A stretch of 64,000 nucleotides of DNA from Actinomycetota bacterium (GCA_020029595.1 JAIBJN010000005.1:1-64000); one strand, 5' to 3'. Positions 35,174 through 45,761 are shown, counted from the stretch's first letter. The notes: generated by a model not told the origin, from the letters alone. Made by a program: numbers and translations.

Positions 35174-37483
35174 ATGACGGAGCACGAGCCAGGCACTGAA
35201 TCCATCACGCCCGCGGAGAAACCCAAGGTCGAACGGCGCGCAGCCCACGAACGTCTAGCGACCGGCACGCTCGCGCGCTGGACGCGGGCCTGCGCGACGC
35301 ATCCGTGGCGTGTCGTCGCCGGCTGGGTCGGCATCGTCGCCCTTCTGGTCGTCCTGGTCGTGACGGTCGGCGGTGAGTTGCGGGACGAGTTCGAGATACC
35401 GGGGTCGGACACGCAGAAGGCGACCGACCTGATCGAGTCCGAGTTCGCGTCCGAGCAGGGCGGTGTCCTCAACATCGTCCTCGCGGCGCCCGAGGGCCAG
35501 CAGCTCGACACCCCCGAGCGCCGGGCGGCGATCGAGGAGGCGATCGCCCAGCTCCAGACCGACGAGTTCGCACCCAGCGAGGACAAGGCGGGGATCGAGA
35601 GCGTCGGCGACCCGTTCAGCGAGGACACCGTCTCCGACGACGGGCGCATCGCCTACGCGGAAGCGCAGTTCGACCGAATCATTTACGACGAGGATCGGGA
35701 CGCCGTGGTCGCCGTGGAGGATGCCGTCCGCGAGACGGTCGAGCCGGCTGGGGTGACCGCCGAGTTCAACGGCGACGCCGAGTTCCCACCCATCGAGCAG
35801 GGGACACAGGAGTTGCTCGGCCTGCTCGCGGCGCTCGTCGTGCTGCTCATCGTCTTCCGCACCTTCGTGGCGACGATGATCCCGATCGCGCTTGCGCTGA
35901 CGGCGGTCGGTACCGCGTTCCTCCTGCTCTTCATCCTCGCCGGCCTTACCGACATCAACACGATCACGCCGCTGCTCGTGTCGATGATCGGCCTCGGGGT
36001 CGGGATCGACTACTCGCTCTTCATCGTCACCCGCTTCCGACAGCTTCTGCACGAGGGGCTCTCGCCCCAGGACGCCGCCGCCGAGGCTGGTGCATCTGCG
36101 GGCCGGGCCGTGCTCTTCGCCGGCGTGACGGTTGCGATCTCGGTCACTGGCCTGGCCTTCTTCGGCCTCGACTTCGTGACCAAGCTCGGCATCGGGTCTG
36201 CGCTCGGCGTGCTCACGACGGTGCTGATCGCGAACTCGCTCCTGATCGCGGTGCTGCGGTTGCTCGGGCATAAGATCGACCGGCTGAAGGTCCCCTTCCT
36301 TCGCCCGATCGACGACTCCGAGGCTGCCCGCGAGAAGACCCCGATCGCCCGCTGGGGGCGGTTCGTGACCTCGCACGCACGGGGAGTGTTCCTCGTCGTG
36401 CTGCTCCTGCTCTTGGCCCTGGCGGCGACGTCGACGCTCGTCCGCTTGGGCGCTTCGGACCAGGGAACGCAGCCGAAGGAGCAGACGGCCCGTCGAGCCT
36501 ACGACCTGCTCGCCGAGGGCTTCGGGGCCGGCTTCAACGGCCCCATCCCGATCGTCGTCGACGTCAACTCGGACCCGCAGGCGCCGCAGAGAATCTACGA
36601 AGGCGTACAGGGCCTCCAGGGGGTGGCGTCCGTGGGCGAGCCGCAGCTGAACGACGAGGAGACCGTCGGGATCGTCTTCGTAACCCCGCAGTCCGCTCCG
36701 CAGGACGAGGAGACCGACCAGCTCGTCGACCGGCTGCGAGACACGGTCGTGCCGGCGGCGACGTCGAGCGGCGACGCGGTCGCCTACGTCTCCGGTCAGA
36801 CGGCGGCCTTCAAGGACATCGCCGATCGCATCATGGAGCGCCTGCCGCTCTTCCTGCTCTACATCATCGGGGTGACCTTCATCGTGCTCGCGATGGCCTT
36901 CCGCTCGATCGTGATCTCGCTGACGGCGGCGATCACCACGATCCTCTCGGCCTTCGTCAGCTTCGGAGTTCTCACGCTCGTGGTCCAGGAGGGCTACCTG
37001 CTCGGGCTCACGGGCCTCGACAGGACGGGCCCGATCGAGACCTTCGTCCCGCCGATTGCCTTCGCGATCCTCTTCGGCCTCTCGATGGACTACATGGTCT
37101 TCCTGATGAGCCGCATCCGGGAGGAGCACGTCCACGGCCTCCCGACGCGGGAGGCGGTGGAGCACGGGATCGCGGCGATCGGCCGCGTGGTCGTCGCTGC
37201 GGCGGTGATCATGGGCACGGTCTTCGCGGCCTTCATCCTCACCGCCGATCGCATCTCGAAGGAGTTCGGGCTCCTGCTGGCGGTTGCGATCCTGACGGAC
37301 GCGCTGATCGTGCGGATGACGCTTGTGCCCGCCTTCCTCACCCTCATGGGCGAGAAGTCGTGGTACATCCCGCGCTGGCTCGACCGCCTGCTCCCGAAGG
37401 TCACCATCGAGGCACCGCACGACGCCGAGGCCCCGCGCGCGATCGACATCGAGGGGGCGGCCGAGCCGGTCGGCCGGAGTTGA
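35174..37483 (+). CDS. MMPL-family (RND) transporter
   Basis: Two sets of TM helices; GLGVGIDYSLFIVTRFR, FGLSMDYMVFLMSRIREE. Confidence 0.93.
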   Translation: MTEHEPGTESITPAEKPKVERRAAHERLATGTLARWTRACATHPWRVVAGWVGIVALLVVLVVTVGGELRDEFEIPGSDTQKATDLIESEFASEQGGVLNIVLAAPEGQQLDTPERRAAIEEAIAQLQTDEFAPSEDKAGIESVGDPFSEDTVSDDGRIAYAEAQFDRIIYDEDRDAVVAVEDAVRETVEPAGVTAEFNGDAEFPPIEQGTQELLGLLAALVVLLIVFRTFVATMIPIALALTAVGTAFLLLFILAGLTDINTITPLLVSMIGLGVGIDYSLFIVTRFRQLLHEGLSPQDAAAEAGASAGRAVLFAGVTVAISVTGLAFFGLDFVTKLGIGSALGVLTTVLIANSLLIAVLRLLGHKIDRLKVPFLRPIDDSEAAREKTPIARWGRFVTSHARGVFLVVLLLLLALAATSTLVRLGASDQGTQPKEQTARRAYDLLAEGFGAGFNGPIPIVVDVNSDPQAPQRIYEGVQGLQGVASVGEPQLNDEETVGIVFVTPQSAPQDEETDQLVDRLRDTVVPAATSSGDAVAYVSGQTAAFKDIADRIMERLPLFLLYIIGVTFIVLAMAFRSIVISLTAAITTILSAFVSFGVLTLVVQEGYLLGLTGLDRTGPIETFVPPIAFAILFGLSMDYMVFLMSRIREEHVHGLPTREAVEHGIAAIGRVVVAAAVIMGTVFAAFILTADRISKEFGLLLAVAILTDALIVRMTLVPAFLTLMGEKSWYIPRWLDRLLPKVTIEAPHDAEAPRAIDIEGAAEPVGRS

Positions 37484-37559
37484 CGAGGCCGACCGATGAG
37501 TTCTGCACGCGCTTGCGGTCTGAGCTCCCGAGACCGTCGACTGTGAAAGGAGGAGCCTG

Positions 37560-38935
37560 ATGACCATGGACACCCGCACCCGCTGGCTGGCACTCGTCGT
37601 CCTCTGCCTCGGGGACCTGATGATCGTCCTCGACACGACGATCGTGAATGTCGCGCTGCCGTCGATCAGGGAGGACCTCGGCTTCTCCGAGACGTCGCTC
37701 GCCTGGGTCGTGAACGCCTACCTGCTGACCTTCGGCGGGTTCCTGTTGCTCGGCGGGCGGCTGGGCGACCTCTACGGGCACCGGCGCCTGTTCGTGACCG
37801 GGATCGGGCTCTTCACCCTGGCCTCGCTCGCATGCGGCTTGGCCGGCTCGCAGGCGTTCCTGATCGCGGCGCGGGCGGTGCAGGGCGTCGGCGGCGCCAT
37901 CGTGGCGGCGGTCGCGCTCTCGCTGATCATGACGCTCTTCACCGAGCCGGGGGAGCGCGCGAAGGCGATGGGCGTGATCGGATTCGTCGCCGCCGGCGGC
38001 GGGAGCGTCGGCGTGATCCTCGGCGGTGTGCTGACCGACGTGCTCGATTGGCACTGGATCTTCCTCGTCAACATCCCGATCGGGGTCGCGGTCATCGTCT
38101 TCTCGCTGACGCTGCTGCCTGCCGCGCGTGGCGTCGCGGACACGCGCCTCGACCTCGCCGGCGCGATCACCGTGACTGCCTCGCTCATGCTCGCGGTCTA
38201 CGCGATCGTGAACGGGAACGAGGCGGGCTGGACGTCGGTCCAGACTCTCGGCCTGCTCGCCGCCGCCGCGGCGCTCCTCGCGGTGTTCCTCGTCATCGAG
38301 GCCCGGGTTGCATCACCGCTCGTCCCGCTCGGCCTCTTCCGGCTGCGCAACGTCGCGACTGCGAATGTTGTCGGCGTCCTGTGGGCCGCCGCGATGTTCG
38401 CGTGGTTCTTCCTCTCCGCGCTGTACCTGCAGCTCGTGCTCGGCTACAGCTCGCTCGAGGTGGGGCTCGCGTTCCTGCCGGCCACGCTGATCATGGGCGC
38501 GCTCTCGCTCGGGCTCTCCGCGAAGCTCGTCATGCGGTTCGGCATCAGGCCGCCGCTCGTGACGGGGATGCTGCTGGTCGCCCTCGGGCTCGCGCTCTTC
38601 GCCCGGGCACCGGTGGACGGAACCTTCGTCGTCGACGTGCTCCCGAGCATGATCGTGCTCGGGCTCGGAGTGGGCATGGCGATGAACCCGGTGCTCCTCG
38701 CGGCGATGAGCGACGTTGCTCCCGAGGAGGCGGGCCTCGCCTCAGGCGTCGTCAACACGGCGTTCATGATGGGCGGGGCGCTCGGTCTTGCAGTCCTCGC
38801 GAGCCTCGCCGCTTCGCGGACCGACACGCTGCTCGCGTCGGGTGACGACGAGCTCGCCGCGCTCACGGGCGGCTACCACGCGGCCTTCGTCGTCGGCGCC
38901 GTCTTCGCCCTCGCAGCGGCCGTTATCGGGGTGGG
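37560..38935 (+). CDS. MFS drug exporter (DHA2/EmrB-QacA type), C-terminus apparently lost into the next gene
   Basis: LDTTIVNVALPSIREDLGFSETSLAWVVNAYLL; GRLGDLYGHRRLF; ORF runs on to 39125 through oxidoreductase coding sequence. Confidence 0.85.
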
Positions 38936-38937
38936 CC

Positions 38938-39800
38938 CGAGGAGTTGGTGCTCGAGCGGATCGAGACACCGCGTCTCCGAGCAGGCGAGGCGCTCGTTCG
39001 CGTCCATGCGGCGGCGATCACGCGGGACGAGCTCGAATGGCCGGTGGACCGTCTCCCCGCGATCCCCTCGTATGAGCTCTCCGGGGTGGTTGCCGCCGTC
39101 GCCCCCGATGCGGACGCCGGACTGATTGACCAACCGGTGTACGCGCTGACCAGTTTCGACCGCGACGGGGCGGCCGCCGACTACGCCGCCGTCCCGGCGA
39201 ACCTGCTGGCCTTGAAGCCGCGAACGCTCGACCACCTCGAGAGTGCCGCGATTCCGCTCGCCGCTCTGAGCGCCTGGCAGGGGCTGTTCGATCACGGAGG
39301 GCTGGAGGAAGGCCAGCGGTGGAGCGGCCGGCGGCGTCGGTCACTTCGCCACGCAGCTCGCGCGCTGGCGCGGCGCCTACGTGATCGGCACCGGATCGCG
39401 TACCAACGGTGAGAGCGCCCGGAGATTCGGAGCCCACGAGGTGCTCGATCACACAAAGACGCCCGTCGAGGACGCTCTCGACCCGGTCGATCTCGTCTTC
39501 GACACCGTCGGCGGCGAGCTGCTCGAGCGCTCGCCGGCGATCGTGCGTGAGGGCGGCAGACTCGTGTCGGTCGCCGAACAGCCCCCGGAGAGCCCCACGA
39601 CGGCCACGATCGCTGCCATGTACTTCGTCGTCGAACCAAACTGCGAGCAGCTCGCCGAACTAGCCCGACTCGTCGATACCGGCGATCTGCGCCCGGCGAT
39701 CGATTCGGTGTTTCCACTCGCCGATGCGCGCGCGGCTTTCGAGCGCAGCATGGCAGCCGGCAAGCGTGGCAAGGTCGTTCTTCGCGTCGTCGATGACTAG
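38938..39800 (+). pseudogene. Zinc-type NADPH:quinone oxidoreductase/MDR family, N-terminally truncated and frameshifted near 39315
   Basis: GPEELVLERIETPRLRAGEALVRVHAAAITRDE...; AIPLAALSAWQGLFDHGGLEEGQR then other frame GAAGGVGHFATQLARWRGAYVIGTGSRTNGESARRFGAHEVLDH... Confidence 0.8.
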
Positions 39801-40587
39801 GCAAGAGAAGAAGGCGGCAGAGTTCCGAGCGCTGCACGAGGGCGAGGCCTTCATCATTCCGAACCCCTGGGATGCGGGCTCTGCCAAGGTCCTGGCCGCA
39901 CTCGGATTCAAGGCCCTTGCAAGCACCAGCTCCGGCTTCGCGTTCACGCTTGGGCGCCTGGACGGCGGCGTGACGTTGGACGAGGTAATCGAGCACGCTG
40001 CCACTCTCGATCGGGCGACCGACCTTCCGCTCTCCGTCGACCTCGAGAACGGCTACGGCCCTGAGCCGGAGAGCGCCGCGCTCGCGATCGCCCGGGTCGC
40101 CGAGGCCGGAGCGGTTGGTGGCTCGATCGAGGACTACGATCCCGGCGGCCACATCTACGAGCTGGACCATGCCGTCGAGAGGGTCGCCGCCGGCGCCGAA
40201 GCCGCGCACGGTTTGGGCTTTCCCTTCACGCTGACCGGGCGGGCCGAGAACCACATCCGCGGCGTCCCTGACCTCGAGGACACGATCGCGCGCCTCCAGG
40301 CCTTCGGGGAGGCTGGCGCCGATGTCCTCTATGCGCCCGGCCTGCGAAGCCCCGACGAGATCCGAGCCGTGTGCGAGGCCGTCTCGAAGCCGGTCAACGT
40401 GCTGGCGCTGCCAGGACTGTCGCTGGCAGAGATCGTCGATGCGGGCGCACGGCGGGTTAGCGTCGGGGGCGGTTTGACCTGGGTTGCGGTCAGCGCGATG
40501 GCGGCCGCAGCCACGGAGATTCAAGATGCCGGTGACCTCTCGTCGCTGGACACGACGCTCCCGCTCGGCGAATGGCTCGGCCGCTGA
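39793..40587 (+). CDS. Isocitrate lyase/phosphoenolpyruvate mutase family protein
   Basis: FIIPNPWDAGSAKVLAALGFKALASTSSGFA; SVDLENGYG; GGSIEDYDPG; FTLTGRAENHIRG. Confidence 0.9.
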   Translation: MTRQEKKAAEFRALHEGEAFIIPNPWDAGSAKVLAALGFKALASTSSGFAFTLGRLDGGVTLDEVIEHAATLDRATDLPLSVDLENGYGPEPESAALAIARVAEAGAVGGSIEDYDPGGHIYELDHAVERVAAGAEAAHGLGFPFTLTGRAENHIRGVPDLEDTIARLQAFGEAGADVLYAPGLRSPDEIRAVCEAVSKPVNVLALPGLSLAEIVDAGARRVSVGGGLTWVAVSAMAAAATEIQDAGDLSSLDTTLPLGEWLGR

Positions 40588-40638
40588 AGCCTTCCGGCCT
40601 CGTGTAAAGCACGCCCACGACACCGCGCCAACGGCGTG

Positions 40639-40652
40639 CGAACATATGTTTG
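40639..40652. promoter_or_regulatory. LexA/SOS-box-like palindrome overlapping dinB start codon
   Basis: CGAACATATGTTTG fits GAACRNRYGTTY; ATG at 40646 lies inside it. Confidence 0.6.
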
Positions 40653-41842
40653 TGATCGGAGAGGCGACGATCCTGCACGCCGACCTCGACGCCTTCTACG
40701 CGTCGGTCGAGCAGAGAGATGATCCTCGTCTTCGCGGGCGGCCCGTTATCGTCGGGACGGGGGTCGTGCTCGCCGCCAGCTACGAGGCCAAGGCCCGCGG
40801 CGTCCTGACGGCAATGGGCGGCGCCCAGGCGCGCCGTCTGTGCCCGCAGGCGGTCGTGGTCAAGCCCCGCATGTCCGCGTACGCCGAGGCCAGCAAGGCG
40901 GTGTACCAGGTGTTCGAAGACGCGACGCCGCTGGTTGAAGGGCTGTCGATCGACGAGGCGTTCCTCGACGTGCGTGGTCTGGAGCGAATTTCGGGCACGC
41001 CCACCGAGATCGCCGTGCGGCTGCGGAGCGATGTCCGCGAGCGGGTCGGCCTGCCCATCACGGTCGGGGTGGCCAGGACGAAGTTCCTCGCCAAGGTGGC
41101 AAGCGGCGTGGCCAAGCCCGACGGTCTCCTCGTCGTGCCGCCCGACAGGGAACTGGCCTTTCTCCACCCGCTTCCGGTCGAGCGGCTCTGGGGCGTCGGG
41201 CCTGTGACAGCCGACAAGCTCCACCAGCGGGGAATCACGACCGTTGGTCAGGTCGCGCAGCTCGCCGAGGCTGCGCTGGTCTCGATGCTCGGACGGGCGT
41301 CGGGCCGGCACCTCCACTTCCTAGCCCACAACCGCGATCCCCGGCCGGTGCAGGTGCGCCGCCGCCGGCGCTCGATCGGGTCGCAGCGCGCGCTCGGCCG
41401 TTCACCGAGATCGCCCGAGGCCGTCGATGCCATCGTTGTCGGACTGGTCGACCGCGTCACTCGCCGGATGCGGGTCGCCGGGCGGGTCGGCCGCACCGTC
41501 GTGCTCCGGATGCGCTTCGACGACTTCTCGCGGGCGACTCGTTCGCACACGCTGCCTCAGGCGACTGCTCACACCGAGACGATCCTCGCCACGGCGAGAG
41601 GGCTGCTGGAGACGGCCATGCCCGTTATCGAGCGCCAGGGGATCACGCTTGTGGGAGTGGCGGTCGGTAGCCTCGACGACGACCGCGCCGTCCAGCTCGC
41701 GCTGCCGTTCGACCGCCACAGCAGTGGTGCCCTCGACGTGGCACTCGACGAGATCCGCGACCGGTTCGGACCGACGGCCATAACCCGGGCCGTGCTCCTC
41801 GGCCGCGATCCGGGCCTATCGATACCGCTGCTCCCCGATTGA
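40646..41842 (+). CDS. dinB: DNA polymerase IV (Y-family)
   Basis: ILHADLDAFYASVEQRDDPRLRGRPVIVG; SIDEAFLDV; GVARTKFLAKVASGVAKPDG; LWGVGPVTADKL. Confidence 0.95.
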   Translation: MFVIGEATILHADLDAFYASVEQRDDPRLRGRPVIVGTGVVLAASYEAKARGVLTAMGGAQARRLCPQAVVVKPRMSAYAEASKAVYQVFEDATPLVEGLSIDEAFLDVRGLERISGTPTEIAVRLRSDVRERVGLPITVGVARTKFLAKVASGVAKPDGLLVVPPDRELAFLHPLPVERLWGVGPVTADKLHQRGITTVGQVAQLAEAALVSMLGRASGRHLHFLAHNRDPRPVQVRRRRRSIGSQRALGRSPRSPEAVDAIVVGLVDRVTRRMRVAGRVGRTVVLRMRFDDFSRATRSHTLPQATAHTETILATARGLLETAMPVIERQGITLVGVAVGSLDDDRAVQLALPFDRHSSGALDVALDEIRDRFGPTAITRAVLLGRDPGLSIPLLPD

Positions 41843-42093
41843 GAAACGGGCTTGCGGCGGCTGACCCGGCTCCACCAACCCGCTCTCGCCCGAGGTCCTA
41901 GAGGCGTCGCGGCAACCGTCATCGCGTGCCCCTCGAGATTAGAGCGATGCCCCCGCTACGTAGTTCGGGGCACGGCGGATCCGTGCCGGCCCTGATGTCC
42001 CGGGTCAACTCCACGCTGCACCATCTAGCTGTCCGTGCCCAATTGGCGCTGAGCGCGGCTCCGTGACACCGCTCTGAGCCAAAGGAGGTTGTG

Positions 42094-42567
42094 ATGAAGA
42101 TCAAAGAGGCCGCATCTGAGTTTCTGGCCATCAAGCGGGTGGCGGTCACCGGCGTCTCGAGACACCCGAAGAGCCACGGAAGCAACGTCGTCTACCGGCG
42201 CCTTCGGGAGCGCGGCTACGAGGTTTTCGCGGTCAACCCGAACGCAGACGAGGTCGAAGGCGATCGCTGCCATCCCGACTTGGGATCGATCCCCGGCGGC
42301 GTCGACGCCGTCGTGATCGGAACAAGGCCCGAGACCGCTGAAGCGACAATGCGCGAGTGCGCCGACCTCGGCATCAAGCGGGTGTGGATGCACCGTTCGT
42401 TCGGCGGCGGAAGCGTCTCCGGGGCGGCGGCGGAATACGGCCGCGAGCGCGGCGTCACCGTGATCGACGGCGGCTGCCCGCTCATGTTCGAGCCCACCGC
42501 CGATCTCGGGCACAAGGCGATGCGCTTCGTGTTCACCCTGAAGGGCAACGTCCCCAGGAGCGTATGA
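42094..42567 (+). CDS. CoA-binding domain protein
   Basis: RVAVTGVSRHPKSHGSNVVYRRLRERGYEVFAVNPNADEVEG; preceded by AAAGGAGG. Confidence 0.88.
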   Translation: MKIKEAASEFLAIKRVAVTGVSRHPKSHGSNVVYRRLRERGYEVFAVNPNADEVEGDRCHPDLGSIPGGVDAVVIGTRPETAEATMRECADLGIKRVWMHRSFGGGSVSGAAAEYGRERGVTVIDGGCPLMFEPTADLGHKAMRFVFTLKGNVPRSV

Positions 42568-42677
42568 GGCGGGCCGCTCTGCGTGGGTGGCCGCCAGCGC
42601 GCGCTGGAGCGGTGACTCGAACGACTGCCGTAGGTCGGGGAACGAGGAAGTGTCGTGTTTAGAGGGACTTCGAGAGA

Positions 42678-42720
42678 CGGGAGCGACGGGACTCGAACCC
42701 GCGACCTCCGGCGTGACAGG
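42678..42720 (-). tRNA. 3' half of tRNA-Asp(GTC) (anticodon loop to discriminator), 5' half missing
   Basis: minus strand CCTGTCACGCCGGAGGTCGCGGGTTCGAGTCCCGTCGCTCCCG; upstream sequence does not complete the cloverleaf. Confidence 0.7.
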
Positions 42721-42721
42721 C

Positions 42722-43374
42722 GCGCGGCCGCCGCGGACGAGCGCGCCCAGGACGCCGTCCAGGCGCGGCGCCGGGTTCTGGTAGTACGCGGCGCCCTCGA
42801 TCGCCCACCCGCTTCGCGCGAGCAGGGTCCCGAGCGTATGGGGGCTGTGCCAGGCCGTGTGGTCGGGGTGCACGAGCTCGACGCCGGCGACCGGGGCGAT
42901 GAAGTTGAGGAGCCGGTAGGCGTTCGGCGTCGTCACGACGAGGAGGCCTTCCGGCGTGACGAGCTCTCGCATCGCGCGCAGGAACGGCCCCGGCGCGTCG
43001 AGGTGCTCGACGATCTCGCCGGCGACGACCACCTCCGCCGGCTGAAGCCCGAGGCCGGCCACGGCCTCGGGCGACTGCGCGTCGACGGCGTGCGCCTCGA
43101 ACCCGTGCTCGGCGGCCCAGCGGACGCCCTCCTCCTCGACGTCGAGCCCGACGAGGGAGGAGGCGGCCTCGGCGAGGCGGGCGTGCAGCCAGGTGCCGCC
43201 CTCGCGCTTCGCCTCCAGGCGATGCTCGTCCACGAAGCCGACGTGGACGACGCGCTTCCCGCGCGCGAACTCAAGGAGCATCTGCTCGCGATCGTACGGC
43301 CCGCGGCGCGGAAGGCGCTGGCGCCAGCGGGCGCCGGAGAGAGGTTCCCAGCCGTGCTCGGAGACGGTGGGCAT
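42722..43374 (-). CDS. SAM-dependent methyltransferase, C-terminus apparently truncated at the tRNA-Asp fragment
   Basis: RVVHVGFVDEHRL...LVGLDVEEEGVRWAAEHGFEAHAVDAQSP...VVVAGEIVEHLDAPGPFLRAMRELVTPEGLLVVTTPN. Confidence 0.75.
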
Positions 43375-43400
43375 CGTAGCGCCGGCCGGCTCTGGTTTCC

Positions 43401-45233
43401 CTACGCCAGTTCCTCGGAGGGGACGCGCACGATCGGCCCGAGCTCGGCGTCGCGCGCGACGAGGCGTGCGTAGCGTCCGCCGAGCGCGAGCAGCTCGTCG
43501 TGCGTCCCGCGCTCGACGAGCTGCCCTCGGTCGAGGACGAGGATTTGATCTGCGTCGCGGATCGTCGACAGGCGGTGGGCGATGGCGATCGTCGTGCGTT
43601 CCGCCGCGAGGCGGTCGAGCGCCTCCTGGACGGCCCGCTCGGTCTGCGTATCGAGCGCGCTCGTCGCCTCGTCGAGGACGAGCACGGGCGGGTTGCGGAG
43701 GACGGTGCGCGCGATGGCGATGCGCTGCTTCTCGCCGCCGGAGAAGCGGTAGCCGCGCTCGCCGACCATCGTGTCGTAGCCGTCCGGCAGGCTGGCGATC
43801 AGCTCGTGGATGCGCGCGGCGCGGGCGGCGTCCTCGATCTCCTCGTCGGATGCCTCGGGCTTCGCGAAGCGGAGGTTGTCCTTGATCGAGGCGTGGAAGA
43901 GGTACGTCTCCTGCGAGACGACGCCGACCGTGCGGGCGAGCGAGGGGAACGTGGTGCCCCGTAGGTCGATGCCGTCGATCGTGACGCGGCCGCGCTCGAC
44001 GTCGTACAGGCGCGCCACAAGGTAGCCGACGGTCGTCTTTCCCGAGCCGGTCTCGCCGACGACGGCCGTCGTCGTGCCCGCCGGCACCTCGAAGCTGACG
44101 TCCGTCAGGGTCCACGCCCCGTCCGAGCGATCCGCGCCTTCGGGCTCGTAGCGGAACCAGACATGGTCGAACGCGAGATCGCCCCGGCACGGGGGCAGGT
44201 CGGCGGCGCCTTCGCGCTCGACAATCTCGACCGGCATGTCGAGGTACTCGAAGATGCGGTCGAAGAGCGCGAGCGAGGTCTGCACGTCGATCTGCACCGA
44301 CAGCAGCGAGCCCACTGGGAAGAAGAGGCGGGTCTGCAGGGTGGTGAAGGCGACCACTGTGCCGAGGGTGACGCTTCCGACGAAGCTCTGGCCTGCGAAC
44401 CAGTACACGAGGGCGGGCATGATCGAGAAGCTCATCTGGATCGATGCCATCACCCAGCGGCCGGCCATCACCTGCCGCACCTCGAGGCCCGCGAGCTCTG
44501 ACGACTCCCGCTCGAACCGGTCGGCCAGCTCGACGCTGCGGCCCATCGTCTTGCCGAGCAGGATCCCCGAAACGGAGAGCGACTCCTCGACGAGCGTCGA
44601 GATGTCCGCCATCGTCTTCTGCCGGTCGGTCGTGATCAGGCGGCGCTGCTCGCCGACCCGGCGCGTCAGCAGCACGAAAACCGGGAGGAGCGCGAGCGAG
44701 AAGACGGCCAGGCGCCAGTCGAGCAGGAACATCGCGACGACGGTCGCCGCGACGGTGGTGACGTTCGAGACGATCGACGTCGCGGTCGACGTGACGACCC
44801 TCTCCACGCCGCCGATGTCGTTCGCGATTCGCGACTGCACCTCGCCGGTACGCGTGCGGGTGAAGAACGCCAGAGAGAGCTGCTGCAGATGGCGGTAGAC
44901 GTTCGCGCGGAGGTCGTGCATCACCTGCTGTCCGACGACGTTCGAGAGCCAGGTCTGGGCGACGCCGAGCACGCCCGTGGCGACGGCGATGGCGATCAGC
45001 CCGAGGACGAGCAGCGTGAGGAGGCGGTCGTCGTCCTGAGGCAGGGCCTCGTCGAAGATGTCGCGGATGAGGAACGGCGCGACCATGCCGAGGAGCGCCG
45101 ACAGGAAGATGAGCGCCAGCACGGCCGCAAGCCGCCTGCGGTACGGCTTGAACAGAATCGCGACGCGGCGCAGGTTGGCCCGGCGCACGGCCGGATCGGC
45201 CGGCCGCTCCGGCGCCTCGCCTCCCGAGAACAT
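43401..45233 (-). CDS. ABC exporter (fused permease-ATPase, MsbA-like)
   Basis: AVVGETGSGKTTVGYLVARLYD; YRFSGGEKQRIAIARTVLRNPPVLVLDEATSALD; N-terminal six-TM region. Confidence 0.94.
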   Translation of the reverse strand: MFSGGEAPERPADPAVRRANLRRVAILFKPYRRRLAAVLALIFLSALLGMVAPFLIRDIFDEALPQDDDRLLTLLVLGLIAIAVATGVLGVAQTWLSNVVGQQVMHDLRANVYRHLQQLSLAFFTRTRTGEVQSRIANDIGGVERVVTSTATSIVSNVTTVAATVVAMFLLDWRLAVFSLALLPVFVLLTRRVGEQRRLITTDRQKTMADISTLVEESLSVSGILLGKTMGRSVELADRFERESSELAGLEVRQVMAGRWVMASIQMSFSIMPALVYWFAGQSFVGSVTLGTVVAFTTLQTRLFFPVGSLLSVQIDVQTSLALFDRIFEYLDMPVEIVEREGAADLPPCRGDLAFDHVWFRYEPEGADRSDGAWTLTDVSFEVPAGTTTAVVGETGSGKTTVGYLVARLYDVERGRVTIDGIDLRGTTFPSLARTVGVVSQETYLFHASIKDNLRFAKPEASDEEIEDAARAARIHELIASLPDGYDTMVGERGYRFSGGEKQRIAIARTVLRNPPVLVLDEATSALDTQTERAVQEALDRLAAERTTIAIAHRLSTIRDADQILVLDRGQLVERGTHDELLALGGRYARLVARDAELGPIVRVPSEELA

Positions 45234-45387
45234 CCCTCGACCTCTGTTTCCGTCTGTCTGACGCGGCCTCATCAGTGCTCACGGTACCCACGGGGCACAG
45301 TCGAAGTTGACGAAGCCGGGCTGACCTTTAATCACTAGGCACATACATTCGGGCGTCTGCGGAGCCGCGTGACCTCCGCTTTGACGA

Positions 45388-45416
45388 TTGACAAACCGGG
45401 GACCGAGAGTTACGGT
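45388..45416 (+). promoter_or_regulatory. Putative sigma70-type promoter for VWA-RTX gene
   Basis: TTGACA - 17 nt - TACGGT. Confidence 0.5.
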
Positions 45417-45761
45417 CGTAGCCGGCAACACGAAGGGGGGCGGCGCTGCCGTCGACGGGTCCCATTGTTGTTGCTGCGGCGCGGAAGGCTCTCACGAGTT
45501 GGGGTCTCGTGACCACGAGCGCTCAAGGACCGGGCTCTTGTGCCATCCACGCTACGGAAAGGCGTCGGAGGGTCGCCGAAATCGGCGGATGGCCGGTGTC
45601 AGCATGGCGCGACCAGCATGCGGCGACCTCGGGCGGCGAAGCTGCTGCGCGGCGAGTTCCGGAACGAAGTTCAACGGCCGCAAGGGAGGTGATGGCCGCA
45701 GTCTGAAGCCAGCGCTCTCGAAGTACTGCTCTGGAGTAGACGGGGAGGGAGGAGCACAGCT

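Noticed and set aside
35255-37636. 793-aa minus-strand ORF opposite MMPL
   Set aside because: Antisense shadow of a clear MMPL transporter.
39300-39330. Programmed ribosomal frameshift in the quinone oxidoreductase
   Set aside because: No slippery heptamer or downstream structure, and residues between EGQR and GAAGGVGH are missing, which fits a small deletion better.
42025-45291. 1088-aa minus-strand ORF spanning methyltransferase and ABC exporter
   Set aside because: Only its middle portion equals the methyltransferase; the remainder is out-of-frame translation of the ABC exporter and of the tRNA fragment.
45423-45640. Known c-di-GMP-I or c-di-AMP riboswitch in the VWA-RTX leader
   Set aside because: GGATGGCCGG resembles a GEMM 3' segment, but the hallmark GGGCAAACC and GACGCAAAGCC elements were not found, and ydaO core elements are absent; left as an unassigned structured leader.
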